Shown here: piece by piece, positions 12,352-22,895 of the stretch | How the letters are laid out: each line of letters opens with the position of its first letter | Position numbering within the stretch: the first letter of the stretch is position 1 | Made by a program: the position numbers and the translations under genes | Notes under the pieces: generated by a model | Seen by the model: the letters and a program-made list of their open reading frames with translations, nothing else | What the model was told of the DNA's origin: nothing | Databases searched by the model: none | Source: Hawksworthiomyces lignivorus | Lineage: Eukaryota; Ascomycota; Sordariomycetes; Ophiostomatales; Ophiostomataceae | Length of the DNA: 64,000 bases | Assembly (NCBI GenBank): GCA_002917075.1 | Contig: NTMA01000025.1 | Span: 1 to 64,000 of the forward strand | Reading direction: 5' to 3'

Positions 12352-13585
12352 TTGTCATCGTCTTGGGGGTTAAATATCACGTTGACGGACTACGACTTGG
12401 ACGAGAAAGGACGTATTCGACGACGAGGCAATCTTTGGATACCCGTCTGGGAGTCGTTGCGAATACGGTTGATCCAAACTATTCACGATAGTCTTTTCGT
12501 AGACCACCCAGGACGAGAAAATATACGTGAATTGTTGACGCGTTAATACTTTTGGCCCGATATGACCGACGATGTACGAAGATTTGTACGGAATTGTGAT
12601 ATTTGTTCTAAATCGAAGGTCTGAAGAGACGCGAAACACGGGTTCCTACGACTACTACTAATGTTCCGACCGACTTTGGGGAGAATTGTCGATAGATTTT
12701 GTAACAAGATTGTCGAAATCCCAAGAATGTGAAATTATTATGGTAATTATTGACCGATTAAACAAATCAGTAGTCTTTGAACTAATGTCGAAGACGACAA
12801 CGGAGACGGTAGTGGATCGGTTGTTAGAGGTCGTTTTCAAACATCACGGTTTATCCTCCGTCATCATTTCCGACCGAGGTTCGTAATTTGTAAACATCGT
12901 TTGGCGAATTGTGTACGACAAATTACAAATTCGTCGGCGTCTTTCTACGACGTGACACCTTTAGACAAACGAGACGACTGAACGAACAAACCAGGAAATG
13001 GAGACCTACCTCCGTATTTACGTCTATTACACATAGACGGATTGGACGAACCTACTCCCGGTGACGATGTTAACCTTAAACAATCGAAAGAACGTCTCAA
13101 CGGAAATGTCGGTCTTCTTTATGTTACATGACTTCCATCACGAAATCGTTCCCTCCGTCACAAAGGGAAGACGTACAGACGATGACGGAGGCTCGCCAAC
13201 GACTCGAGGCCACGCATGAGTGGACCATTAGCGTACAGCCGCGGTCTTTGCGTAAGTCTCAATGACGGAAGTCCAAGATATCCAAACAGAACAAACAAAT
13301 CGACGACGCACGACCGCGGACACATTCCGGATAGACGACCGAGTCTTGCTCCGTCTTCGGAACATACGAACGGACCGTCCGTCGAAGAAACTGAACTGGC
13401 TAGCCCTCCCGTACACGGTCCGCGCCGTCATAGGAACACACGCGGTACGCCTGAACACCCCGTCGGGAATTCACCCCGTCTTCCACGTGGACCTGATCAG
13501 ACGGTTAACAGACGACCCGTTACCGAACCAACGACGCACCTACGACGAGCCACCACCAATACAGATCGACGACGCGGAGGAATGA
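12352..13585 (+). pseudogene. Integrase of element 1
   Basis: The zinc-binding domain spans 12480-12620 (HDSLFVDHPG, then NCDICSKSK), with a stop after the first half. The catalytic core at 12686-12886 reads MSIDFVTRLSKS, IIDRLNKSVVF and VIISDRGS, giving two of the three acidic residues. The C-terminal GPY/F segment at 13262-13510 is well preserved (LNWLALPYTVRAVIGTHAVR, then GIHPVFHVDLI). The region from about 13200 on is much more GC-rich than the rest of the internal domain, an uneven spread of damage. Confidence 0.85.
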
Positions 13586-13811
13586 GAAGTTGACAAGATC
13601 TCGGCCCACAGGCGTCGGGGCCGGGGGTGGCAGGTTAAGGTACACTGGACGGGATACGCGGCTCCCACGTGAGAGTCGGTACGGGACTTCACGGAGACGG
13701 AGGCCCTAACGCGGTACGAGGAGGGCATACGAGGCCCGCCGCCGTGGGGTGACAACAAAACCAATACACCGAACACCGGTGGGCAGGCGACGGAGCAGGA
13801 GACGAGGCCCC
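13583..13811 (+). pseudogene. Chromodomain of element 1
   Basis: In the integrase frame the sequence after 13585 reads a stop, EVDKISAHRRRGRGWQ, then VKVHWTGYAAPT, a stop and ESVRDFTETEAL. These are chromodomain phrases. Both stops are TGA exactly where the family has Trp (TGG), so each is a single G-to-A change. The fold is otherwise complete, ending near RYEEGIRG. Confidence 0.85.
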
Positions 13812-13823
13812 GGAGGAGGAGGG
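13812..13823 (+). other. Polypurine tract of element 1
   Basis: GGAGGAGGAGGG lies directly before the 3' LTR on the plus strand, the normal position for priming of second-strand synthesis. It agrees with the plus orientation of the coding remnants. Confidence 0.75.
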
Positions 13824-13826
13824 TAT

Positions 13827-14109
13827 TGTAATGGGCCAGGGCCCCAAGGACGGCCCAGGGCGAGCCCAGGGCCAGAGAGCAGGCCGGCGGGATCCAGCGG
13901 GACACCGGGGGAGAGAGAAGTCGGTCGCCCGGACGACCTACCGGCACACCAGCCCACTTGCCCCTGATGCCCCTTATTTGAGCCAGGAGCTTCGCTCCTG
14001 GGAGTCGAAGGAGAGTCTTCTTTCTTCTGTATCTTTAGTCTTTCGTTCAATCAGGCCTATACTATTGCCTCAGGGCTCTCTTGTGCTCCTTGTCAGCAGA
14101 CCCCTTACA
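13827..14109 (+). repeat. 3' LTR of element 1
   Basis: 283 bp, TGTAATGGG to CCCCTTACA, partner of 331-613. It is followed by AATAA (14110-14114), the right target-site copy. Confidence 0.95.
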
Positions 14110-14611
14110 AATAACCACGTAACCTATTTCTATTGAGAGTCTATTACTTTGTATTTTTTTTTAAAGAGCTAATAATTGGTTTTTGGCCCCATAGTGTGAT
14201 CGAGTCTGAGGATACAACTAGTACCTTATATAAAACTGGGTTATAAACATAATAATGTATTCAGTATGTTTAAATATAATTAACACTATGTCTTTCTTAA
14301 AGTGATAAAGAGGACGTCGAATTCGCACATAGCTGTAGACTCAAACGGAACCCGTAGAGATAGGTTAGAAGAGAGAAGACAGAAGGTAGAAACAGCTGAT
14401 GTATGGGCTTAAGGAGACAAGAATGCAGTTCAAGAAATGTACTAGTGTATTAGTAATAGTTGCCTTATTGGGTTACCCACCGGGCGTTAATAAAATGTGT
14501 GTGTGTGTATAGACTCAAACGTATGCATGTAAAAAAAAAACCTTTCAAAGCTGTGAAGAGGGGAGATGGTCTGTATATGTGACAGCTGAGAGGGCCGGCT
14601 TTTGGGACTGA
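14110..14611. other. Non-coding flank between element 1 and the permease
   Basis: AT-rich, with stops in all frames near the permease start and a short (GT)n run at 14494-14508. No sequence resembling the missing N-terminal membrane segment of the permease is present. Confidence 0.6.
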
Positions 14612-15904
14612 ATGACTCATAGAATGGGCGGCGCGCCGCTCTACGTCTACAGCGTCATCCTCATGGCCTTTGTCGGCCTCTGCGTCGCCATCAGCCTCGG
14701 CGAGCTGGCGTCCGCCATGCCACACGCCGGCGGCCAGTACTTTTGGGTCGCGCAGCTGGCGCCCAAGTCCATCCGCCGCGAGCTGTCCTACCTGACGGGC
14801 ATCCTGGCCTGGGGCGGCGCCGTGTTCACCGGCGCGTCCGGCAGCCTGGCCGTCCCGCAGATGGTCCTGGCCATGGTGCAGCTCAACAACCCCGACTTCG
14901 TCTACAAGCCGTGGATGGGCTTCGTCGGCTACCTCATCACCGTGTGGCTCATCTTCTTCCTCAACCTGTACGAGCGCTTCATCCCCATCCTCAGCCGCGC
15001 CAGCCTCACCTACAACGTCGCCATCGCCATCGTCATGTTCATCGCCGTGCTGGCCGTCTCCGACAAGCAGCCCGCCCGCGCCGTCTTCGCCACCGAGACC
15101 AACCTGTCCGGCTGGCCCGACGGCGTCGCCTGGCTCATCGGCATCAGCGCCGTCCACTGGTGCTTCTCCTGCCTCGACGCCTGCACCCACATGGCCGACG
15201 AGATCCCTGAGCTCGAAAAGAACATCCCCCGCTCGCTCATGGCCACCGTCGGCATCAGCTTCCTCACCGGCTTCCCCTTAGCGATTGCCATCTTCTTCTC
15301 CGTCAGCGACATGGACGCCGTCGCCAGCGCCTTCATGCCCAGCCTCGAGGTCTTCCGCCAGACCCTGGGCGGCAACACCCGCGGCGCCATCGGCATCGAG
15401 TCCCTGCTCGTCTGCGCCAACGTCTTTGGCCTCTTTGGCATCCACACCTGGCAGGCCCGCCTCGCCTGGTCCTTCAGCCGCAACCACGGCTTCCCCTTTT
15501 CGAAATACCTCGGCTCCCTGGCCCCGGCCCCCTACAACGTGCCCTTTTGGGCCCATGTCTGGTCCTGCCTCTGGACCTCGCTGCTCGGCTGCCTCTACCT
15601 CGGCTCCTCCGCCGCGTTCAACTCGTTTGTCAGCGGCGGCATCCTGCTGCAGTGCATCACCTACTCGCTGCCCATCATCCTGCTCTGGACCCGCGGCCGC
15701 AACACCATCAAGCCCGGCCCCTTCTGGTGGCCGCGCTTCGGCCCCGTCGCCAACTTTATCACCGTTGCGTGGTCGCTTGTCGCCCTCGTCTTCTACGCCT
15801 GGTACCGCCCCGTCGAGGCAAATGCCATGAACTATGTCTCAGCCATCATCGTGATGATGCTCTTGTACTCCGGCGCCTACTGGGTGTTTTTCGGGCGCAA
15901 GTGA
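14612..15904 (+). pseudogene. Amino acid/choline-type permease (APC family), N-terminally truncated
   Basis: Would encode a plasma-membrane uptake carrier of the GABA/choline permease branch of the APC superfamily. The 430-codon frame starts at the second membrane segment. The phrase MGGAPLYVYSVILM corresponds to the region after segment 1, and SLGELASAMPHAGGQYFWVA is the family's conserved block after segment 2. The remaining ten or so hydrophobic segments are present to a normal C-terminus (AYWVFFGRK). Full-length relatives have about 500-550 residues, so roughly 80-100 N-terminal residues including segment 1 are missing. TGA lies in frame immediately before the ATG at 14612, and no upstream exon is visible. 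Codon use is strongly GC-rich and the frame is otherwise undamaged, so truncation appears recent. It could be expressed as a short protein, but transport activity is doubtful. Confidence 0.75.
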
Positions 15905-16406
15905 CTACGTTACGCCGCCCATCGATGTACGATATTGATAGATAATTTTAATGTTATGGACATGATTACGGACCGTATCCTGTGGCAAATCCAGCTTTGC
16001 ACAAAGCGTGGATTCAGACCCATGGAAATGATTGGTTTTTGTTCATCTATTGCGGAGTCCGCTCCCGTTTTTCTTGTTCAGATTCACCATTGTCGTTCCC
16101 CGTGATGTTGTTAAGTACTTATATTGTTCTCTCAAAACAGTTGTAATCAAACTTGATGCACGCCTCCGGCGGTGTCCACCAGCTGGTGCTGGATTTTGGC
16201 TTGGTCGGAAATAGTTCTAGACTTTTAGTGTATCATATCTCCATATTTATCTATCAGATGCCAATACCACAAGAAAAGTATCCTTGTCTTGAAGCAATTT
16301 GATGTATAGGTAGAGTTCATTAATATCACCGGCACCTTTAGCCCTCTAGTTCGTGCTCACTCTCTTATAAGGCTACTGAACCACGCCACACAGCTTAGCC
16401 TACAGT
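15905..16406. other. Intergenic, permease to GH78 fragment (converging genes)
   Basis: No gene seen. This is the shared 3' region of two converging frames, of moderate AT content. Confidence 0.6.
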
Positions 16407-17332
16407 TTAGACAAACGAGTCTGGTGGTGGCTTTCTCATCATCGGCATCAAAGGCTTGGGGGGCCAGTCGCGGAGGTTGTCCCACTGGGACCGGAACTGG
16501 TGCCGGCCACATCCCACCCACCTCTCTGCGGCGCCGGCGTCCGCGCGCTCGTGCGGCAGAACGACCAGCGCGCGGCTGTTGGCGGGGACCAGCAGGTCGA
16601 GCTCGAGCGTGCCGTCGCTCATAGACCAGCGGCACTCGAGGCGGCCGTACGGCGTCTCGTAGGTGGCGGCGGCCGACGTGATGGTGCCGCCGGGGAGGGG
16701 CGCGATCTTGAAGGTGCGCCAGCCGGGCGCGAGGGGGCTGACGCCGGCGACGGTGGCGTGCAGCCAGTTGATGACGGAGCCGAGGGCGTTGTGGTTGAAG
16801 CTGGTCATCTCGCCGGGGTTGACGGAGCCGTCGGGCAGCATGCTGTCCCAGCGCTCCCAGACGGTGGTGGCGCCCACGCTGATCGGGTACATCCACGACG
16901 GCCGGTTCTTTTCCTGCAGCATGCGGTAGGCCACCTGGTGGCGGCCGCCCTGGGTGAGCGCGTGCGTGACGATGGGCGTGCCGGCGAAGCCCGTGGCCAC
17001 GCGGAACTTGGCCTGGCGCACGTGCTTGGCCAGGCGGTCGGCTGCCTGTTCGGCCCGCGGCGGCGTCGCGTACAGGTCGAAGACGAAGGCGAGGCTGAGG
17101 CCCGTCTGCGTATCGCCGACGAGCAGCCCCGCCGGCGTCAGGTACTTGGCCTGGAAGGCCGCCTTGAGCTACTGCGCGTCGGTGCCGTAGCGCGTGGCGT
17201 CCTGGTCGCGGCCGAGGGCGGCGCAGACCTTGGCCATGACGCCCGTGACGTGCACGAGGTAGGCGTCGGCGACGAGCACGCCGCTGGTGCGGGCGGCGCC
17301 GGGCTCCTCGGGTGGCGCCGTCGGGCATGCTT
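16407..17332 (-). pseudogene. GH78 alpha-L-rhamnosidase, C-terminal fragment
   Basis: Remnant of a glycoside hydrolase family 78 enzyme, which removes terminal L-rhamnose from plant glycosides. The frame keeps the end of the (alpha/alpha)6 catalytic barrel: LVADAYLVHVTGVMAKVCAA, then SVGATTVWERWDSMLPDGS and NPGEMTSFNHNALGSVINWL. It continues through the C-terminal beta-domain (GGTITSAAATYETPYGRLEC) to a TAA at 16407. Full enzymes have 700 or more residues; only about 300 remain. TAG at 17169-17171 interrupts the frame (after YGTDAQ). Homology stops abruptly at about 17330, where the reverse-oriented NACHT/ankyrin relic begins. It is non-functional as it stands. Confidence 0.85.
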
Positions 17333-17337
17333 CTGTT

Positions 17338-20300
17338 GCCGCCATTACCCCATCCGAGCGCCGGATAGCGAGTTCGAAATAGTTCTCGAACAAGAAATCA
17401 AACACATATTTCGATTTACGTGCAAGCCCGATTTTCCAGCTCCCCTAGACTCGGGGCATCTGCAGTTCCCGCTCTCATTATAAGTCGCGCCTCTGGCATT
17501 TTTATCTGGACACGCCTCGTGTCTGACAAAGCTCTGGAAAATGATCGCAGAGGCACACCGCTGAAAAGGATCGAAGAGGACATTAGTTGCACACCTCCAG
17601 ACATTTTCGAGTTGTATTCTAAAATTATAGAGAACGTAGACAATATGACTCTGAAGCTTGTCCGGTGGTTTTGCTTTGCCACACGGCCCCTGTCACTTGA
17701 GGAATTGCGATGGGCTTTGGTTGTTGAAGCGATTACTGAGGATGTGGACCGTCCCTGCCTGTCAGTAGAGCGATGCAAGAAACACACGGATTATATATCC
17801 GATAACGGGTCTCATGAAAACGCAGGTTGAGATGCTCAGCTGCGGTCTTGCCGAGACCATATCGCTGTCCAATACAGAGGTTGTACAATTCATTCATCAA
17901 TCTGCCAAGGATTTTTTCCTTGACCGAGGCATGATCACTCTCCAGAAAAAGGCCAACTTGGCATCCACTGATATGGCAATTCAGCAAGCGCACTCCCGGC
18001 TGACCGGGATCTGTGTGTGCTATTTGACGATGGAGGGAATTTCCCAATAGATGACGGCGACATGACATCCGCGCTTCCTTTGCTGTGCTATGCCACGACT
18101 TCATGGGTGGCGCACATGGAGCGAAGCGATGCAGAGGGGCAAGATCGTCTCTTGGGGCTTTTTTCCTGGCCTTCAAACGTCCTCCTGGACCAGTGGGTGC
18201 GTGTGTGCAAGCTGCTCGGGGAAGTCTCCAGCGACTGGCCTCCAGAAGGGACCACTCTAGTGCACATTCTGTCGGGGTCTGGCATGGCCGGACCGATGGA
18301 GACAATTTTGGGCCAGAATGACGCGGCGCTGGACGCCAAAGACAAATCTGGTCGGACGCCGCTGACGTGGGCTGCCGCCAATGGGCACACATCCATCGTC
18401 CGCCTGCTGCTGGCCACAAACAGAGTTGATGTCAACGCAAAAGACGCGGACGGATGGCCGCCGTTGTGGTATGGCACCTGGAATCTCCACGAAGCCGTCG
18501 TCCGGCAGATCTTTGACACGCCCAGAGTCGACGTCAATGAGAAAGACGACAACCGCCGAAGTCTTATTCCGTGGGCCGCCGCAAACGAGCAAGAGTCGGT
18601 TGTCAAGCTGTTGCTTGATGCAGACGAGACAAATAAAATTGATCTAAACGACAGTGATGGGTGTGGCCAAATACCATTGGTGTTGGCTGCATAAAACGGC
18701 CATCACACCATTGTTCAGCTGCTATTGGCAACAGGCGAGGTCAACGTCAGGTGGCCGGGCCCAACCCTACTGGTCGTGGACTTCGCTCACGGTTTTCTGC
18801 TTTGCGCTGCTGGATCTTCTATTCACAGTTCCATTTTTTATAATAATTAATGTTATTTCTGCACGTCCGGTGATTGTGGTCGTATTGGTGCCGTTTCTGT
18901 TCATAGGAGTGGTTAGCGGGCTTATTCTGCGAAATTGGCTGCGTATATGGTGGCCAGACCCGGTTGCGAGCCGGCGCAACGCCATTGTCAGAATGTTGCT
19001 GCCTGGCACAGCCAGTTCGCTCCTCAAGACGGGCACCATCGACGTCAACAAATCGAATGGATACGGCCGGATGTTGCTGCTCTGGGCCATTACAAACCAA
19101 CACGACGCTGTCATCCGGCCGCTGCTCACTACATATCAAGTAGACGTTTATGCGGACGGTTCTAAGCTCCTGTTGTGGCTTGCCGAAAAAGGGCATTCTG
19201 TCATTGTACAACGTCTTCTTGCTTCAAAGGCAGTCGATGTTAATGTAAGGAGCCGAGGTGGGGGATCGCCGGTGCTGCTAGCCACCGCAAAAGGGCACAA
19301 AGCCATTGCCTAGATGCTGCTTGCTACTGGCTTAGTCGACGTCAACACCAGTAACAATCAGGGTCAGACATCGCTGCTGCTAGCCGCTGCCGAAGGGCGC
19401 AAAGCTATCGTTCGGATGCTGCTTGCTACTAATTTGGTTGATGTCAATGCCAAAGATTGGTACAACCACACACCACTTCTGATGGCCGCAGCAGAAGGGC
19501 TTAAGGCTATTGTCCAGCTTCTTATTACCGATCAAGCCGATGTCAATACCAAAGATTGGTATGGCTGGACGGCACTATTATTAGCTGCCGTAAACGGGCA
19601 CAGGCTTGTCGTCCAGCTGCTGCTCGATAAAGGCAAAGCGAATACTGAGTGGGACGACCAGCCTTTACCCTTGCAAGAAAGGCTAACACCTTATTTGAAG
19701 CCAACGTACGAACTGAAAGATCTTTCTATGGGAATGGTTGGGAGTTTATTGATGATAGGAATGTGTGTGTTAGCTTTTACAGGGCACGTGGTGTCTTTGG
19801 GGGTTGTGTTTCTATTACTTGATGTAGTATCCCTGCTTTGTCTGCTGCTATCAATTTGGAGCAGAACGCTGGGGTCTGTGTTGGGTCCTTTACGACTTTC
19901 CACGAGACAGCACATGGCCGTTATCAAAATGCTGTTACCCGATATGGGCCATTCTCTGCTCGACGACGGAAAAATCAACGCTAGCAATGATGGCTGGTAT
20001 GGCCGCATACTTTTATTTTGGGCCTCTGCGAATGGATACGAGACTGTCCAGCAGTTATCTGCTAAAGTCGGAGAGAACGTTGAGCAAACATTGCCGCCAG
20101 AGAGATCTGCAGCTCGGCGTGAGCCCGCTGCTCGAATATGAAATTCTGGTATTGGAATAGACCGTTACTACCAGGTGCTACAAATCGGGACACAACCGTC
20201 CAACGCCTCGCCACTGGAAATAATGTCAAAATCGAGAAGAAGAATGAATACGGTGGGACGCTTCCGTCGTCCGCAGCTGCAAAGGGGCGTGTGGATGTTG

Positions 20301-20790
20301 TTCAGGAGCTGCTCGCTGCAGACGAAGCCGCAGTCAACGCCAAAGACTGGTTTGGCCGCACACCCCTGCTATTAGCTGCCGCGAACGGGCATGGGCCTGT
20401 GGTTCGGCTGCTGCTCGATGAAGGCAAGGCTGATATTGAGTGGAATGACAAGACTTTGCTGTCTTTCCATTCAATTGCACCTTTTCTGCTGTTGCATCCA
20501 TTTACTTCCTTGTTTGTTTTGGCCTCATTCTTGGCCCTGTTGTTAGGAGGAGGGGGGGCGCGTATTATGACTGCCGGGGCCCGGTCCGGGCTTGAAGCAA
20601 TGGTGCTGTCTCTGGGCATATTCGTGCCGACGATTTTCCTAATTCTATGGTCAAGTGCCGGGTTGGTCCTTGGCAGCGCTCTCAACAGCAGCATAAAACC
20701 ATCATTAAAACCTTTTTGCCTGGAATGACTGACTCTACTTGTGTTCTCCCGAAATGGAATCCGAGATAGGACTACGTTAAACGAACGTCA
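17338..20790 (+). pseudogene. NACHT-type ankyrin protein relic with three membrane hairpins among the repeats
   Basis: Remnant of a fungal NLR-like protein. Homology starts inside the C-terminal part of a NACHT region: CCRHYPIRAPDSEFEIVLEQ resembles the usual SSRHYP...E-x-VLE strand. It is followed by the winged-helix phrases ASGIFIWTRLVSDKAL, LKLVRWFCFATRPLSLEELR and VVQFIHQSAKDFFLD (17470-17930), with frameshifts near 17410 and 17810. Ankyrin repeats run from about 18320 (RTPLTWAAANGHTSIVRLLL) to 20430. Three hydrophobic double segments interrupt them, at about 18780-18960, 19725-19900 and 20460-20690. Each is followed by a conserved phrase of the form (A/T)(I/V)(V/I)(R/K)xxLPG/D before the repeats resume or the frame ends. 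In-frame stops at 18692-18694 (TAA) and 19311-19313 (TAG) and at least four frameshifts make it a pseudogene. The N-terminal effector domain and most of NACHT are missing. Confidence 0.8.
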
Positions 20791-20898
20791 TTGAAGAGTA
20801 TTTATGGAGCTGTCAACTGCTCGCTATAGGCGTATTCGTAGTTTCGCATACTGCATTGGGAAGAATAAAGAACGACGGGCAGCTATTTAGAGTTTATC
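20791..20898. other. Short intergenic gap
   Basis: About 100 bp between the relic and the oxidoreductase 3' end. Nothing recognisable. Confidence 0.5.
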
Positions 20899-22041
20899 CT
20901 AAGATATTCTTACAACCACCTTGCCGAGCTGTTTCCGATCCCATAGATATTGGTATGCATCTTTGAGTTCCCTCAACTCAAAAATGCGGCGATCGACCGC
21001 AGGCCTGATGCCACAGGTCTCCACAACGTGATTGAGTTCCTCAAATTGATACCGGTTTCCTAATTGGAACCCACGAACAGTGGCGGCACGTAGGATAGTA
21101 TCAAAGAATGTAGGGCCCTTCTCTCCCGCCTCTTTCGCGTAGGCCAGGAAGCCAACGACTTCAATTTCTCCTCCGTCAGCAAGAGATTCAAAACTCTGCG
21201 CGCAAGTGCTCTGTCCGCCACCAATCTCAATAACTTTTGTACAGCCCAGTCCGCCTGGCGACAGCTTCTTCGCGGTGGTACCCCAATTCACATCTTGCTT
21301 GTAATTGATGACGTGGCTTGCTCCAAGCTTTCGCAAGAAAGACTCCTTCTCGGGGGACGACGTTGTTGCAATGACGACGGCCCCAGCGGCAGCGGCAATC
21401 TGCAGAGCAGCCACACTGACACCACCAGTCCCCTGGACCAGAACACAGTCTCCAAGACGGAGAGGTCGAGAGCCACCCATCAAGGCATTCCAGGCGGTGA
21501 CATATGCGATATTTAACGCAGCTCCCTCTTCGAACGAAAGCGAGGCTGGCATTCGGACGAGACCTTCCTGGTTGAAGATCCCATGTTCCCGGAACGTTCC
21601 ATCAATAGCAGCCCCGACATCCGCATTCTCCGCTTCAAGGCCAGGCCGCGAGCCACCAAAGTATCCCGTCTGGTATGTGAATACGAGGACATTGTCTCCG
21701 GGTTGAAACCGCACAACATGCTTTCCAATGGCTACTACTTCGCCCGCCCCATCGCCACCGGGAATAGTGCCATCATTCGGAACGTGGATATAGCTTCCTC
21801 TGACCACTACATGAAAACGATTTCGTAAGTAGATAGCAAAGGCGCAACGCGATGCGGGAATATACTCACTTGCCAAATCTCTAAAATTCAGCGCAGCGGC
21901 ACGGAATTTGACTAGGACATCCGTGGGACCGAGCTCAGGAAGCTGCTGCGACACATTCCAAACAAGCGAGTCCCATTCAGGCTTCTTCCCAATGTCACGA
22001 AGCTCCCAACCACGGGTTTGAGACAGTACTTTTTGACTCAT
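20899..22041 (-). CDS. Zinc-independent MDR oxidoreductase (quinone reductase-like)
   Basis: NAD(P)H-dependent medium-chain reductase, soluble, probably acting on a quinone or an enone. Exons 22041-21870 and 21806-20899. The 63-bp intron has a GTGAGT donor at 21869 and a TGTAG acceptor at 21807-21809. It is divisible by three and could be missed as coding, but splicing restores the family phrase NFRDLAMVRGSY. The start is ATG at 22041 (MSQKVLSQTRGW); the open frame upstream has no better ATG. The groES-like part carries GTIPGGDGAGEVVAIGKHV. The Rossmann fold has VLVQGTGGVSVAALQIAAAA, and the sequence ends with KQLGKVVVRIS as in the zinc-free class. No structural-zinc Cys cluster is present. 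It is divergent from the hydrolase at 22896, which suggests joint regulation. Confidence 0.85.
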   Translation of the reverse strand: MSQKVLSQTRGWELRDIGKKPEWDSLVWNVSQQLPELGPTDVLVKFRAAALNFRDLASEYIPASRCAFAIYLRNRFHVVVRGSYIHVPNDGTIPGGDGAGEVVAIGKHVVRFQPGDNVLVFTYQTGYFGGSRPGLEAENADVGAAIDGTFREHGIFNQEGLVRMPASLSFEEGAALNIAYVTAWNALMGGSRPLRLGDCVLVQGTGGVSVAALQIAAAAGAVVIATTSSPEKESFLRKLGASHVINYKQDVNWGTTAKKLSPGGLGCTKVIEIGGGQSTCAQSFESLADGGEIEVVGFLAYAKEAGEKGPTFFDTILRAATVRGFQLGNRYQFEELNHVVETCGIRPAVDRRIFELRELKDAYQYLWDRKQLGKVVVRIS

Positions 22042-22895
22042 GATGATAAACAAATTTGCCAAGGCTATTCAATGACATGGACGAGTGAAGTTGATACCTA
22101 ATGCAAGGAGACCAAATCAGTCCAGCCGGATTTCTCTTTCCAATTTAACGAAAGGATCGTGGTACCAAACTGCCTGAACTCCTTTCGTTGATTACCAATT
22201 ACTATGATCACCCACGGTGTTAAATCGACAACTCGTCACGGCTCGGCATGAAGTTCTATGTCGAAATCGCGACTCGCTAAGAGCGATATCACTAATCACT
22301 CCGAGCCTAAGTCGGTATGCCTTAAATTTGTCATACGTCAAGTCGGTAGCAGGAGTTCGAATATGGCCTCGCTTCCAAACTAACACCGAGGAAAAGGGAT
22401 GATCACAAATCATTCCGAGCCAGATTCAGTATTCCCAAAATTTGTCATACGTTGAGGCGGGAGCAGAGCTTCGAACGACTCCCTCGCTTACAAATTAGCT
22501 ATGCTGGGATCCACTTCCAGCAAAATAGATTGCTGATACCACAAAGGTAGATATCTGCCCAGAAAAGACTCAGCCCCAAGTTCCCCAAAATCAAAAGTCG
22601 AATCTCAATTGGGTATAATTTTCTACCGATACAACGCGTCGGAGTTGTGAAATTCTATTTCGGTGTGGTATTGTGTCGATTTTAGTAGGCGTCCGAATGC
22701 TTTCAAGTGGAATAACCTGTACGACTACCGTTGCACGTCATGCGTAGCTATAGCGTGATTAATTCATAATTGATATTACATGTAATACACGATTCCACCA
22801 GCTCGACATAACTATTTAAGAAGTCGACCTTCCTATATCGCTGGACCCAACTGAACTAGACCATAGCTCGACCAACTTTACTTTCTTAGACAAGC
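22042..22895. promoter_or_regulatory. Shared divergent upstream region with a diverged tandem repeat
   Basis: 850 bp between two divergently transcribed genes. It holds no gene of its own and is more AT-rich than the coding parts. The repeat pair at 22288-22382 and 22402-22497 lies in its middle. No binding site can be named with confidence. Confidence 0.5.
22288..22497 (+). repeat. Two-copy diverged tandem repeat, about 95 bp per unit
   Basis: Unit 1 is 22288-22382 and unit 2 is 22402-22497, with an offset of about 114 bp. Shared blocks include ATCAC(T/A)AATCA(C/T)TCCGAGCC, AAATTTGTCATACGT and CCTCGCTTCCAAAC/CCTCGCTTACAAAT. Overall identity is roughly 75 percent by eye. Confidence 0.75.

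Larger units (their letters stand above)
331..14109 (+). mobile_element. Ty3/gypsy chromovirus LTR retrotransposon, decayed and split (element 1)
   Basis: Complete but dead LTR element on the plus strand. Both ends are 283-bp direct repeats running from T(G/A)TAA to TTACA, differing at about seven positions, six of them transitions. Flanking 5-bp copies of AATAA (326-330 and 14110-14114) are a perfect target-site duplication. In order: gag remnant, protease, reverse transcriptase, RNase H, integrase, GPY/F segment, chromodomain, purine tract, LTR. This is the Ty3/gypsy order, and the terminal chromodomain places it among chromoviruses. A second element sits at 3232-11158, so element 1 itself is about 5.9 kb. 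Many in-frame stops sit where conserved Q or W is expected, and the protease D-T-G has become D-T-E. This fits C-to-T and G-to-A mutation by RIP. No intact polyprotein remains. Confidence 0.93.

Noticed and set aside
14465..15190. 241-codon minus-strand frame rich in Gly, Asp, Glu and Ala
   Set aside because: It is the shadow of the GC-biased permease codons on the other strand and has no domain.
16500..17483. 327-codon plus-strand frame over the GH78 fragment
   Set aside because: Mostly antisense of GH78; only its end (from about 17335) is real NACHT homology, which is reported with the relic.
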